Assembly (NCBI RefSeq): GCF_001613425.1
Contig: NZ_BDCI01000043.1
Coordinates: 62,001 to 126,000, forward strand
DNA length: 64,000 nucleotides
Direction of reading: 5' to 3'
Source of the DNA: Nocardia vulneris
GTDB taxonomy: Bacteria > Actinomycetota > Actinomycetes > Mycobacteriales > Mycobacteriaceae
Shown here: one piece after another, positions 1 through 8,670 of the stretch
How the letters are laid out: every line of letters begins with the position of its first letter
How positions within the stretch are numbered: the stretch's first letter is position 1
Program-made: the position numbers and the translations under genes
The notes under the pieces: generated by a model
The model's input: the letters and a program-made list of their open reading frames with translations, nothing else
Databases searched by the model: none
What the model was told of the DNA's origin: nothing

Positions 1-914
1 GACGGACCGGGTGCATCGAGGCGGGGTGCGCCGTCGTTCGGCAGCACCTCGGTGGGGCTCGGGGGCCGCACGGATTTAGTGGGTGGTTGGGGTAGCAGGG
101 GGCGGCGGATGCCGATGGCCGTGCTGGCGGCAGCCGCGAAATCCCCTGCGGTCGGGTAGCGATCGGCCGGATTCTTGGCCATGCCGCGGGTGATGACGGC
201 ATCGAGGGCGGCCGGGACCGCGCTGTTGCGGGCGCCCGCGCGCGGCGGATCGGTCATCAGGTGGGCGTGCATCTGCTGGGCGGGGTCGGTGTCCCCGTAG
301 GGCCGGGCGCCGGTCAGACATTCGTAGAGAACGCAGGCCAGCGAGTACACGTCGGAACGAGCATCCGCCTTGCCGGTGAACCGTTCCGGCGCCATATAGG
401 CCAGGGTGCCGATCGCCAACCCGGTGGTGGTGACCGCGGTCTGCCCGATGCCGTGCGCGATACCGAAGTCGATCAGATAGGTGAGCCCGCCCGCGTGCAC
501 GACGATGTTCGACGGTTTGACATCCCGGTGCACCAGCCCGGCCCGGTGCGCCGCATCCAACGCGGCGGCGACCTGACCGACGATGCCGACCGAAGTGGCG
601 GGCCCCAGTGCTCCGGCCGCGATCATGGTCGCCAGATCGGCGCCCTCGACGAACTCCATGTCGATGAAGAGCCTGCCGTCGATCTCGCCGAAGCGGTGGA
701 TACGCGGGATGCGCGGGTCACGCAGCTTCGACACCACTTCCGCTTCGCGCTCGAAACGCTTGCGATAGCTCGCGTCCGCCGCGAGTTCGGTGGGCAACAG
801 TTTCAGCGCGACCCAGCGCGCACCGGCATCGTCGTATGCCAGCCAGACCTGCCCCATACCGCCCCGGCCGAGCAATCGATCCAGCCGGTAGCCCCCGAAT
901 CGCACCTCCCCCAT
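1..914 (-). CDS. Serine/threonine protein kinase, PknB type (3' end cut by window edge)
   Basis: Transfers phosphate from ATP to Ser/Thr of target proteins. Reading leftward from the ATG at 914-912, the frame stays open to base 1, so about 304 residues are visible and the C-terminus is missing. The Hanks motifs are intact: glycine loop GRGGMGQVW (16-24), Lys38 in VALKLL, HRDVKPSN with Asp132, DFG at 150-152 and an APE motif near 176. After the kinase fold the sequence becomes proline-rich, which suggests a linker towards a membrane segment outside the window. It lies head-to-tail with a close paralogue at 1176-2699, sharing motif spacing almost exactly, so the pair looks like a tandem duplication. 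Target unknown. Confidence 0.93.
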   Translation of the reverse strand, partial: MGEVRFGGYRLDRLLGRGGMGQVWLAYDDAGARWVALKLLPTELAADASYRKRFEREAEVVSKLRDPRIPRIHRFGEIDGRLFIDMEFVEGADLATMIAAGALGPATSVGIVGQVAAALDAAHRAGLVHRDVKPSNIVVHAGGLTYLIDFGIAHGIGQTAVTTTGLAIGTLAYMAPERFTGKADARSDVYSLACVLYECLTGARPYGDTDPAQQMHAHLMTDPPRAGARNSAVPAALDAVITRGMAKNPADRYPTAGDFAAAASTAIGIRRPLLPQPPTKSVRPPSPTEVLPNDGAPRLDAPGP

Positions 915-1175
915 CGCGAACCTCCAGTCACCGTCGACTTGTCCAGGCTCGGCCCGCCGGCCCCGATTACCTGCGGCGACACCGGAAAACACCTGATCCG
1001 GCCGCAGATACGAAAGGACCCAACCTCCTTCGCAGCGTAACCGCGCCCCGGCACCCCGGCCAGTGTGTCGTGAACGACATCCGCCGCGGTGACCGAGCCC
1101 GCATGACGCCGGACACGGGAAGCCGCCGATGCCGCGGCCCTCGGCAAGAACGCGATCCTCGCCGGTCGTCGGCCG

Positions 1176-2699
1176 CTACTTGTCCTTGCCGGGCTTTCCA
1201 CGGCCGTGCCCGTTGTCGTGGCCGGGACCGTTGTCGTGGCCGGGACCGGGACCGGGACCGGGACCGGGACCGGGACCACCGTGCTCGTTCCTACCGTCCT
1301 CGGCACCGGCTGGCCCACCACGCCCCGGCTTCGCGGTATCCGCTCTCGGTGGTTGCGCCTTCGGCGGTTCCGCGCGAGGCGGTTCGGCGCTGGACTCCGA
1401 CGGCATCCAACTAGCGGCGCTCCCGACGGTGGGCACACAGCGCAGCAGCATCCCATCCGCCGCGACACCCCGCGCGGCGACAGCGGGATCACAGGGCTGC
1501 CACGCCGCCGGAACGATCGGCGCGGCCGGAATCGATACCACCGGAACAGGCGTGGGCACCGTTTCGACCGGCGAGGAAACCACATTGGAGGGCGTCAGCG
1601 GAGCCGAAGCCCTTGCGGCCGAACCTTTTTCGCGATCGAGCGACTGGCCCAACCAGAGCACCAGCCCGACGGTGACCAGCAGGCCGACCAGCACGACAGC
1701 CGCAATGCGCGAATTCGTCTCCCGCCGTGCCGGACTCGGCGACGGTGCGGGCGCGGCCTGGGTATCGGCCCTCCGCTCCGGCCGGGTACTCGGCAGCGTC
1801 GCCGCCGATTCGGACGCCGGAAACGGTTGGCCCGGTGCGCTTGTCGTCGGCAACACCACGGCCGCGGTCTCCACCGTCGGCACGTCGAGCCCGGTGACCG
1901 CGGCATAGGCGGCGGCCGCCAGCTCACCCGCGCTCGCGCATCGCTGCTCCGGCACCTTCGCCATCCCGCGCGCGATCACCGCATCGAGCGCGGCGGGCAC
2001 CGCGGGATTCCACTGCGCGGCGAGCGGTGGTTCGGTCATCAGATGGGCGAGCAACGACTGTGCCGCGTCGGCGTTGCCGAACGGCCTTCGCGCGGTGAGA
2101 CATTCGTAGAGCACGCAGGCCAGCGAGTACTGATCGGACCGTGCGTCCCCCGCGCCGGAGAAACGCTCCGGCGCCATATAGGCCAGCGTGCCGACCACAT
2201 TGCTGCTCGTCGTCAGCGCGGGCTGGTCGATCCGATACGCCGTACCGAAGTCGATGAGATGAACGTGGTCGTCCGGTCCGAGCATGATGTTGGACGGCTT
2301 GACATCCCGGTGCACCAGCCCCGCCCGGTGCGCGTCGTCCAGCGCCTGCGCGACCTGCATCACGATCCGCACCGCCCGCGCGGGCGGCAGCGGCCCTTCC
2401 CGCTGCAGCAGCGCCGCCAGGTCGACGCCCGCGATGAACTCCATGGCGAGATAGAGCCGCCCGTCGTGTTCACCGAACGCGTGAATCGACGCCAGGTGCG
2501 ATCCGCGCACCTGCGCCGCCAGCCGCGCCTCCCTGGTGAACCGCTGCCGATAGGCCGGTTCGCCGGCGTAGGTGGCCGAGAGCACCTTCAGCGCGACGGA
2601 CCGTCCGGTGGTGTCGTCGTAGGCGAGCCACACCTGTCCGGTACCACCGCTGCCGAGCAATCGATCGAGGCGATAGTGGCCGAACCACGTCGCACCCAT
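1176..2699 (-). CDS. Membrane Ser/Thr protein kinase with Gly-Pro repeat tail
   Basis: A 507-residue kinase. The N-terminal 270 residues form a Hanks-type domain with glycine loop GSGGTGQVW, Lys38, HRDVKPSN (Asp132), DFG (150-152) and APE (176-178). A Pro/Ala/Thr-rich linker follows, then a single hydrophobic span at about 328-350 (AAVVLVGLLVTVGLVLWLG). The outer part of roughly 150 residues contains two well-spaced Cys and ends in a GPGPGP run and a His/Asn/Gly/Lys-rich tail. The topology is typical of actinobacterial receptor-like kinases, with a cytoplasmic kinase and an external sensor. The ATG at 2699 has no clear Shine-Dalgarno and is only 29 bp from the divergent start at 2729, so the transcript may be leaderless. 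Kinase call is firm; signal and targets are unknown. Confidence 0.95.
   Translation of the reverse strand: MGATWFGHYRLDRLLGSGGTGQVWLAYDDTTGRSVALKVLSATYAGEPAYRQRFTREARLAAQVRGSHLASIHAFGEHDGRLYLAMEFIAGVDLAALLQREGPLPPARAVRIVMQVAQALDDAHRAGLVHRDVKPSNIMLGPDDHVHLIDFGTAYRIDQPALTTSSNVVGTLAYMAPERFSGAGDARSDQYSLACVLYECLTARRPFGNADAAQSLLAHLMTEPPLAAQWNPAVPAALDAVIARGMAKVPEQRCASAGELAAAAYAAVTGLDVPTVETAAVVLPTTSAPGQPFPASESAATLPSTRPERRADTQAAPAPSPSPARRETNSRIAAVVLVGLLVTVGLVLWLGQSLDREKGSAARASAPLTPSNVVSSPVETVPTPVPVVSIPAAPIVPAAWQPCDPAVAARGVAADGMLLRCVPTVGSAASWMPSESSAEPPRAEPPKAQPPRADTAKPGRGGPAGAEDGRNEHGGPGPGPGPGPGPGHDNGPGHDNGHGRGKPGKDK
1242..1277. repeat. (GGGACC)x6 hexanucleotide repeat inside the kinase gene
   Basis: Six perfect copies of GGGACC on the plus strand encode the alternating Gly-Pro tail of the kinase on the minus strand. 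The 6-bp unit keeps the frame, so copy changes would alter tail length without truncation. Confidence 0.9.
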
Positions 2700-2728
2700 A
2701 TATGGAACCTCCCGCTAGCCTTTTTCTC

Positions 2729-3154
2729 ATGGAGGAGCTACCCGAAATCCGTATCGGCACCGCCGAGCGCGAGGATGCGATGCGGCGACTGTCCGATCAT
2801 TTCGCGGCAGGGCGGCTCAGCGTCGCGGAATTCGACGAGCGCAGCGCGATCGTCGCGGCCGCCGTCACCCGCGGCGACCTGACGCAGGTGTTCACCGATC
2901 TGCCGGAGCCGCTCGCCAAAGCGGCTGCCGTGCCTGCGAAACCGGAGTCCGGGTTCCTGTCGGAATGGCCCGAGCGGGTGATGGCGGTGATCCCGATCCT
3001 TGCCGTCATCCTGTTCTTCCTCACCGGCAGCTGGCTCTGGTTCCTGGCGATTCCACTGGTCGGTGCGCTGCTGTTCGGCGGGCGGCACGGCGGGCACGGC
3101 GGCCATGGCGGTAGGCGCGAGCGCCGCAACCGGCGCGATCCCGGAATTGACTGA
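2729..3154 (+). CDS. DUF1707 domain membrane protein
   Basis: A 141-residue protein. The first 55 residues match the DUF1707 pattern (IRIGTAEREDAMRRL...GRLSVAEFDER), a domain common at the N-terminus of small actinobacterial membrane proteins. One or two hydrophobic spans follow at about 93-120, and the protein ends in a His-Gly-Gly repeat and a basic tail. The ATG at 2729 is preferred over an in-frame ATG at 2702 because DUF1707 proteins begin just before the MEELPE...RIG segment and because the upstream ATG almost touches the kinase start. It is transcribed divergently from the kinase. Biochemical function unknown. Confidence 0.85.
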   Translation: MEELPEIRIGTAEREDAMRRLSDHFAAGRLSVAEFDERSAIVAAAVTRGDLTQVFTDLPEPLAKAAAVPAKPESGFLSEWPERVMAVIPILAVILFFLTGSWLWFLAIPLVGALLFGGRHGGHGGHGGRRERRNRRDPGID

Positions 3155-3212
3155 CTGACGCCGATTTCTCGGGTCATGACCGGCCCGAGCCGGTCACCGT
3201 AGCGTCGAGACC

Positions 3213-4544
3213 ATGACGCGATCCGCCAGGCTGCGCCGCTGGTTGCTGTATCCGCTCGCGGTCGTGGTGGCCCTGCTCCTGCTGTCGATCGCAGCGGGTT
3301 ACGCGCACTACCGGCTCACGCTGTACAAGGCCGCGCCACGCCAGACCGGCAAGCTGGCGCTGACCGGTGCCACCGTGCTCGTCGGCGCGGACCTGACACC
3401 GCATCCGAACGCGACCATCCTGATCGAGCACGGCCTGATCACGGCGATCGGCCCGGACGTGGCGATACCGCAGGACGCCGCACGCCGGGATCTCACCGGC
3501 CGCACCGTGCTGCCCGGCCTGATCGATTCCCATGTGCACCTCAACGCGCCGGAAGTGCCCCGCGGCACAAACATCGGCCTGCTGGACATGCCGGGCATCG
3601 TCGCCGACTGGTACCGCTATCACCCAGACAAGCGGCGAAACTTCCTGCGCAACGGCGTGACCACGGTCCGGAGCATGGGTGACGAGAACGAATGGGTGCA
3701 CACCCTGCGGCGCCGGATCGCCGAAGGCGACCTGGAAGGACCGCGCCTGCTGATCGCGGGACCGATCTTCAGCACACCCGGCGGCCATCCGGTCGCCACC
3801 ATCGGCGTCGAGCCGAATTCGGACGCGGTACGGCTCCCCGACAGTCCCGAACGGGCGCGCGAAATGGTCCGTGCGCTGGTCACCGGCGCGGACCGGGTCG
3901 ACCTGATCAAGGTGGTGCAGGAGCGCGGCAACCCGGAACGCACAGTGCTGGAACCGATCCGGCCCGATATCCTCGTGGCGATCATCGACGAGGCGCACCG
4001 GCACGACACGAAGGTCTTCGCGCACTGGGGAACTCGTGCCGACCTGGACGATCTGCTCGCGGCGGGTGTCGACGGGCTCGACCATCTGGAGGCTCGGGGT
4101 GTGCTGACCGGCTGGCCCGCGGGTTTCCCCGAAACCCTGGTGCGGCGCGGTATCACGCTCGCGCCGACCCTCGCGGTCACCGACCTGGTCTTCGACGAGC
4201 CGACCAAAGCGTCGATCCGGTTGCGGGTCAAGGAGTTTCGCGACGCAGGTGGGCGGATCATCGCCGGTTCCGACGCCGGGATGCCCGGCGTCTACGCCGG
4301 GCCGGGGCTGATCCGCGAACTCGAATTGCTCGTCGCCGCGGGTTTGTCCCCGCGCGAAGCGCTCATCGCAGCCACTGTGACGCCTGCCGCGGCCCTGCAC
4401 GCCGACGCCATCGGGGTATTGGCGCCGGGCCGCGCCGCCGACCTGCTGGTCGTCCGCGGCGACCCGCTGACCGACATCACCGCGCTGCGCGCCGTCGACA
4501 CGGTATTCCGGGACGGCCGCATCGTGCACGAAGCCGACCGATAG
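3213..4544 (+). CDS. Membrane-anchored amidohydrolase-family protein
   Basis: A 443-residue metal-dependent hydrolase of the amidohydrolase superfamily (imidazolonepropionase / prolidase-like branch). Residues 10-30 form one N-terminal membrane anchor, placing the TIM-barrel domain outside the cytoplasm. Visible metal motifs are DSHVHL (105-110), a Lys in the LIKVVQE segment that may be the carboxylated ligand, HW in FAHWGT, His in DHLEARG, and the catalytic Asp in GSDAGMP. The C-terminal PGRAADLLVVRGDP stretch is the usual closing motif of this family. The substrate cannot be assigned. Start: ATG after a weak GAG; no alternative fits the signal-anchor better. Confidence 0.88.
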   Translation: MTRSARLRRWLLYPLAVVVALLLLSIAAGYAHYRLTLYKAAPRQTGKLALTGATVLVGADLTPHPNATILIEHGLITAIGPDVAIPQDAARRDLTGRTVLPGLIDSHVHLNAPEVPRGTNIGLLDMPGIVADWYRYHPDKRRNFLRNGVTTVRSMGDENEWVHTLRRRIAEGDLEGPRLLIAGPIFSTPGGHPVATIGVEPNSDAVRLPDSPERAREMVRALVTGADRVDLIKVVQERGNPERTVLEPIRPDILVAIIDEAHRHDTKVFAHWGTRADLDDLLAAGVDGLDHLEARGVLTGWPAGFPETLVRRGITLAPTLAVTDLVFDEPTKASIRLRVKEFRDAGGRIIAGSDAGMPGVYAGPGLIRELELLVAAGLSPREALIAATVTPAAALHADAIGVLAPGRAADLLVVRGDPLTDITALRAVDTVFRDGRIVHEADR

Positions 4545-4608
4545 CCTCGACGTATCGAGCGGTGCCCGAGCGGGCGCCGCCGCACATCGTCGAGGAGCGC
4601 GGACACGG

Positions 4609-4953
4609 ATGGAACCGATCGAGATCAACGCGGGCACTTGGTATCTGCGCGCGCTGCGCGCCGACGACCGCATCGACGATCGGCCCGCCCTGGCCCAGGG
4701 CGGCATCACCGACCCCGGCTACGTCGCCCTGCGCTTCGCGGGCTGGGTCGAGGAATCCCATTTCTCCTGGGCTGTCTGCGAACCGACCACCGCCGAACTG
4801 GTCGCCGAGGTCGGCGCGACCCCGGCGCCGGACGGCACCGCGAGACTCACCGGCTGGGCTCGTCCCGGTCATGAGCAGGCGCTCGATGCCGGCCTGAGCG
4901 CCGTTCAGCGGTTCGTCGAGGGCGCGCTCGGCTTACGCCCGCACACCGGCTGA
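4609..4953 (+). CDS. Hypothetical protein, 114 aa
   Basis: A small acidic soluble protein with no recognised motif. It begins MEPIEINAGTWYLRALRADD, has several Trp (W12, W46, W54 and W76 approximately) and lacks signal peptide or membrane spans. A GAGGAG lies 12 bp before the ATG. Codon usage is the strong GC3 pattern of its neighbours, which supports a real gene. It follows the amidohydrolase by 64 bp in the same direction and may be co-transcribed. Confidence 0.7.
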   Translation: MEPIEINAGTWYLRALRADDRIDDRPALAQGGITDPGYVALRFAGWVEESHFSWAVCEPTTAELVAEVGATPAPDGTARLTGWARPGHEQALDAGLSAVQRFVEGALGLRPHTG

Positions 4954-4958
4954 GGGTG

Positions 4959-5034
4959 TTCGCACACCTCGCCGAGTCGTCACACTGCAACCCGCCGTGG
5001 CGACGCACGACCGGGTTCCGGCGAGGTGTGCGAA
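4959..5034. repeat. 76-bp element with 16-bp perfect terminal inverted repeats
   Basis: The arms TTCGCACACCTCGCCG (4959-4974) and its exact reverse complement (5019-5034) flank a 44-nt centre with shorter internal complementarities (AACCCG/CGGGTT). It fills the gap between convergent genes ending at 4953 and 5040. It could serve as a bidirectional terminator, but the long centre and absence of a T-run also fit a dispersed palindromic element. Confidence 0.75.
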
Positions 5035-5039
5035 GTATG

Positions 5040-6374
5040 TCAGCCGAGCCGGTCGAGTACCCGGTCCAGCGCGTCGACCGCCTCGTCCAGTTCGGCGGCG
5101 GAGACGGTCAGCGGCGGGCGGAAGCGGATGCCACGCTCGCCGGTGCCGAGGATCAGCACCCGCTCCTGCTCGCGCAGCGCGGTGAGCACCTCGTCGCGCA
5201 GCGCCACCGAGGACACGGTGACCGCGCACATCAGGCCGCGACCGCGCGGCTCGCTGATGCTCGCATGCCGCTCGGCCAGCGACTCCAGCCGATCCAGCAG
5301 ATGCGCGCCGAGCGCCTTGGCCCGATCGACCAGCGAATCCTGCTCCAGCACTTCGAGAATCCGCCGCACCCGCACCATGTCGGTGAGGTTGCCGCCCCAG
5401 GTGGAGTTGATCCGGGAGTTCACCACGAACACGTTGTCGGGCACCTCGTCGACGCGCCCGCCCGCCATCACACCGCACACCTGGGTCTTCTTGCCGAAGG
5501 CGACGACATCGGGCTGCACGCCGAGTTGCTGGTAGGCCCAGGTGGTTCCGGTCATGCCGACGCCGGTCTGTACCTCGTCCAGTACGAACAGCGCGTCGTT
5601 CTCGTGACAGAGCTGCTGCATCGCCTGCAGGAACTGCGGCCGCAGGTGCCGGTCGCCGCCCTCGCCCTGGATCGGCTCGGCGATGAAACACGCGATGTCG
5701 TGCGGGTTTTCGGCGAAGGCGCGGCGCGCCTGCGCCAGTGCCCGCGCTTCCACCTCGGCGATATCGTGCGCGTCGCTCAGGTACGGCGACTCGATGCGCG
5801 GCCAGTCGAACTTGGGGAACCGCGCGACCTTCACCGGATCGGTGTTGGTCAGCGACATGGTGTATCCGGTGCGGCCGTGGAACGCGCCGGTCAGGTGCAG
5901 CACCTTGGTGCCGAGTTCCGGTGCGCGGCCGTGCATCTCGTTGTGCCGGCTCTTCCAGTCGAACGCGATCTTGAGCGCGTTCTCCACGGCCAGGCCACCG
6001 CCGTCGATGAAGAACAGGTGCGGCAGCCGGGGATCGCCCAGCACGCGCACGAAGGTCTCCACGAAGCGGGCCATCTCGACGGTGTAGATGTCGGAGTTGC
6101 TCGGTTTGTTGATCGCGGCGGTCGCGATCTCCGCGCGGAACTCGGCGTCCTCGGCCAGCGCGGGGTGATTCATACCCAGGGCGTTGGACGCGAAGAAGCC
6201 GAACATGTCTAGGTAGGAGCTGCCGTCACGTTCGTCGACGAGCCGGCAGCCGCGGGACTTCTGTAGGTCGAGGACTAGTTCGAAGCCATCGGCGAGGATG
6301 CTGGCCGACAAGATCTCATGCACTCGGGCGGCGGGGGTGACCGCCGGGCGGGTGCGTTCCAGTTCGATGGTCAC
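5040..6374 (-). CDS. lat: L-lysine 6-aminotransferase
   Basis: A class III PLP aminotransferase of 444 residues that moves the epsilon-amino group of lysine to 2-oxoglutarate. This yields 2-aminoadipate 6-semialdehyde, which cyclises to piperideine-6-carboxylate. It matches the lysine-specific family end to end: SRGCRLVDERDGSSYLDMFG, FIDGGGLAVENALK, GAFHGRTGYT, FVLDEVQTG (Asp266) and the PLP-lysine segment FGKKTQVCG (Lys295/296). The C-terminal GERGIRFRPPL is also typical. It lies downstream of lrpA in the same direction with a 63-bp AT-rich gap, and pcd, encoding the next enzyme, is divergent on the other side of lrpA. In mycobacteria lat is induced in starvation and controlled by LrpA; similar control is inferred here. 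Confidence 0.96.
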   Translation of the reverse strand: MTIELERTRPAVTPAARVHEILSASILADGFELVLDLQKSRGCRLVDERDGSSYLDMFGFFASNALGMNHPALAEDAEFRAEIATAAINKPSNSDIYTVEMARFVETFVRVLGDPRLPHLFFIDGGGLAVENALKIAFDWKSRHNEMHGRAPELGTKVLHLTGAFHGRTGYTMSLTNTDPVKVARFPKFDWPRIESPYLSDAHDIAEVEARALAQARRAFAENPHDIACFIAEPIQGEGGDRHLRPQFLQAMQQLCHENDALFVLDEVQTGVGMTGTTWAYQQLGVQPDVVAFGKKTQVCGVMAGGRVDEVPDNVFVVNSRINSTWGGNLTDMVRVRRILEVLEQDSLVDRAKALGAHLLDRLESLAERHASISEPRGRGLMCAVTVSSVALRDEVLTALREQERVLILGTGERGIRFRPPLTVSAAELDEAVDALDRVLDRLG

Positions 6375-6384
6375 ACCACCGAGG

Positions 6385-6436
6385 GTACGAAAATTTACGG
6401 AATCTGTACAGGAAAGCGGATTAATTACACGTAACG
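6385..6436 (-). promoter_or_regulatory. AT-rich lat upstream region with palindromic site
   Basis: This short gap is far more AT-rich than its surroundings and contains the dyad TTAC-AC-GTAA (6425-6434) and AAATTT (around 6390). AT-rich dyads upstream of lat are where LrpA would be expected to bind. No convincing -35/-10 pair was fixed. Confidence 0.35.
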
Positions 6437-6437
6437 G

Positions 6438-6890
6438 CTACCTGTCATAGAATGTCTGCAGGATGATGGTGCTTCGAGTCCTGACGTTGGCGGTCGCCCT
6501 GATCTCCTGCAGCAGCTGCTCGAGGTGCCGCGGCGAGGCCACCCTGACCAACAGCATGTAGCTCTCGTCGCCTGCCACCGAGTGGCACGCCTCGATCCCG
6601 GGGATGTGCTGCAACACTGCCGGGGCATCATCCGGCTGCGACGGGTCGAGAGGAGTGATCGCGACGAATGCCGACAACAGCTGGCCGAGCGCCTCGGGGT
6701 CGACGTGCGCCGTGTATCCGCGGATCACACCGCGTGCTTCCAGCCTGCGCACCCGCGACTGCACGGCGGATACCGACAGGCTCGCCTTCTCGGCCAGGTT
6801 CGACAGCGTGGCGCGTCCATCGGCCATCAATTCACGAATCAGCAGGCGATCTATGTCGTCCAGTACTGGTCTTGCCGGTGTATCCGCCAT
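6438..6890 (-). CDS. lrpA: Lrp/AsnC-family transcriptional regulator
   Basis: A 150-residue feast/famine regulator. Residues 10-60 form the winged HTH (LDDIDRLLIRELMADGRATLS, then SVSAVQSRVRRLEARGVI) and residues 70-145 form the RAM ligand-binding/oligomerisation domain, with GDESYMLLVRV near the effector pocket. It sits between lat and the divergent pcd, the arrangement of Rv3291c, where the protein controls the lysine aminotransferase gene. Amino-acid-responsive control of both neighbours is therefore likely but inferred from context. Confidence 0.94.
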   Translation of the reverse strand: MADTPARPVLDDIDRLLIRELMADGRATLSNLAEKASLSVSAVQSRVRRLEARGVIRGYTAHVDPEALGQLLSAFVAITPLDPSQPDDAPAVLQHIPGIEACHSVAGDESYMLLVRVASPRHLEQLLQEIRATANVRTRSTIILQTFYDR

Positions 6891-7002
6891 CAGCGAAGGG
6901 TAAACCAGGCAACCCGGCTCGTGGCAGAAACCTCACCCCGATCCTCCCAAGACATGGGACAGATATGCCGCAATGCGGCCGAAAGGTACGGCGGAGCAAC
7001 AG

Positions 7003-8568
7003 ATGACAGATGTTCAGAGCGCCCACGACTCGCGGACGCGCGAGACCGCCCTCGGCGATCAGACCACCCGGGAACTCGCGGAGCGCGCCGCGGCGGTGCT
7101 GCGCGGACTCGGCGTCGAATCCCCCGAACCCGGCGACCTGCCCGCCCGCAGTCCGATCACCGGCGAGCGCCTGCTGACCCTGCGGGCCAGTGCACTGGAC
7201 GAGGTCGATACCGCGATCGAACGGGCCGCCACCGCTTTCGGCGCCTGGCGCACGGTGCCCGCCCCGGTCCGGGCCGCGCTGGTGCGCAGGCTCGGCGAAC
7301 TGCTCACCACGCACAAGAGCGAACTGGCCGAGCTCGTCACGCTGGAGGCGGGCAAGATCGGCGCCGAGGCCGCGGGTGAAGTGCAGGAGATGATCGACGT
7401 CTGCGAGTTCGCCATCGGCCTGTCCCGGCAGCTGTACGGGCAGACGATGCCGTCGGAGCGCCCGGGTCACCGGCTGATGGAGACCTGGCATCCGCTCGGC
7501 GTGGTCGGGGTCATCTCGGCGTTCAATTTCCCGGTCGCGGTCTGGGCCTGGAACACCGCGATCGCGCTGGTCTGCGGCGACACGGTGGTGTGGAAGCCCT
7601 CGGAGACCACTCCGCTCACCGCACTGGCCTGCCACACCCTGCTCCGGCGCGCCGCGACCGAGGTCGGCGCGGATCCCGAAGTGCACCAACTGGTTCAGGG
7701 CGCGGCCGAGGTCGGCGCCCGCCTCGTCGACGACGAGCGGGTCGCGCTGGTGAGCGCCACCGGTTCGGTACGGATGGGCAAGATCGTCGCGCCGCGGGTG
7801 GCCGAGCGGTTCGGCCGCTGCCTGCTGGAACTGGGCGGCAACAACGGCGCGATCGTCACGCCCTCCGCGGATCTGGAGCTCGCGGCGCGCGGCATCGTGT
7901 TCGCCGCGGCGGGCACCGCCGGGCAGCGGTGCACCACGCTGCGCAGGCTGATCGTGCACGCCGACGTGGTCGGCCCGTTGCTCGAGCGGATCGAAAGCGC
8001 CTATCAGCAACTGCGCGTGGGCAATCCGCTGGAGGACGGCGTCCTCGTCGGCCCGCTGATCGACGGCCGGGCCTATGCGGGAATGCGCGCCGCGCTGGAC
8101 AAGGCGCTGGCCGACGGCGGCGAATTGATCTGTGGCGGTGAGCGAGTCGACGGGTTCGGCGAGGACGCGTACTACGTGCGCCCGGCGATCGTGCGGATGC
8201 CCGCGCAGACCGCGGTGGTGCGCGAGGAGACCTTCGCGCCGATCCTGTACGTGCTCACCTACCACGATTTCGACAGCGCGATCGCCCTGCACAACGCGGT
8301 GCCGCAGGGGCTTTCGTCGGCGGTGTTCACCGCCGACCAGCGCGAGGCCGAACGTTTCCTGGCCGCGGACGGCTCGGACTGCGGCATCGCCAACGTCAAC
8401 ATCGGCACCTCCGGCGCCGAGATCGGCGGTGCGTTCGGCGGCGAGAAGCAGACCGGCGGCGGGCGGGAATCCGGCTCGGATTCCTGGAAGGCGTACATGC
8501 GCCGGGCCACCAACACGATCAACTACTCCGCCGAACTGCCACTGGCGCAAGGGATCAAGTTCGGCTGA
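7003..8568 (+). CDS. pcd: Piperideine-6-carboxylate / 2-aminoadipate semialdehyde dehydrogenase
   Basis: An aldehyde dehydrogenase of 521 residues that oxidises the Lat product to 2-aminoadipate with NAD(P)+. ALDH hallmarks are present: GVVGVISAFNFPVAVWAWN, VWKPSETTPLTA, catalytic-Glu segment LELGGNNG, nucleophile segment GTAGQRCTTLRR and EETFAPILYV. The GGNNG/GQRCTT combination and the AEIGGAFGGEKQTGGGRESGSD C-terminal stretch, described here in part, belong to the antiquitin/ALDH7 branch. ATG 7003 is chosen because GGAG lies about 8 bp before it; an in-frame ATG at 6973 would add ten residues. Divergent from lrpA with a 112-bp gap. Confidence 0.93.
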   Translation: MTDVQSAHDSRTRETALGDQTTRELAERAAAVLRGLGVESPEPGDLPARSPITGERLLTLRASALDEVDTAIERAATAFGAWRTVPAPVRAALVRRLGELLTTHKSELAELVTLEAGKIGAEAAGEVQEMIDVCEFAIGLSRQLYGQTMPSERPGHRLMETWHPLGVVGVISAFNFPVAVWAWNTAIALVCGDTVVWKPSETTPLTALACHTLLRRAATEVGADPEVHQLVQGAAEVGARLVDDERVALVSATGSVRMGKIVAPRVAERFGRCLLELGGNNGAIVTPSADLELAARGIVFAAAGTAGQRCTTLRRLIVHADVVGPLLERIESAYQQLRVGNPLEDGVLVGPLIDGRAYAGMRAALDKALADGGELICGGERVDGFGEDAYYVRPAIVRMPAQTAVVREETFAPILYVLTYHDFDSAIALHNAVPQGLSSAVFTADQREAERFLAADGSDCGIANVNIGTSGAEIGGAFGGEKQTGGGRESGSDSWKAYMRRATNTINYSAELPLAQGIKFG

Positions 8569-8615
8569 TCGGCGATTACCCGCCGAATCCCCTGACGCGC
8601 CAGGGCAACGCCGCG

Positions 8616-8643
8616 GCCGGGTGGTCGGCACCGACCACCCGGC
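8616..8643. terminator. Bidirectional terminator hairpin
   Basis: Perfect 13-bp arms GCCGGGTGGTCGG / CCGACCACCCGGC around a CA centre, located between the convergent pcd (end 8568) and P450 (end 8671) genes. No T-tract follows on either strand. Confidence 0.7.
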
Positions 8644-8670
8644 TTCGGCCGTTTCCGCGCTCCGGCACGC

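Noticed and set aside
1242..1277. GGGACC repeat as a G-quadruplex regulatory element
   Set aside because: It is fully explained as coding sequence for a Gly-Pro tail and lies at the far 3' end of the gene, with no sign of regulatory placement.
4956..6212. 418-codon frame on the plus strand opposite lat
   Set aside because: Antisense shadow of lat with typical His/Arg-rich composition and no motif.
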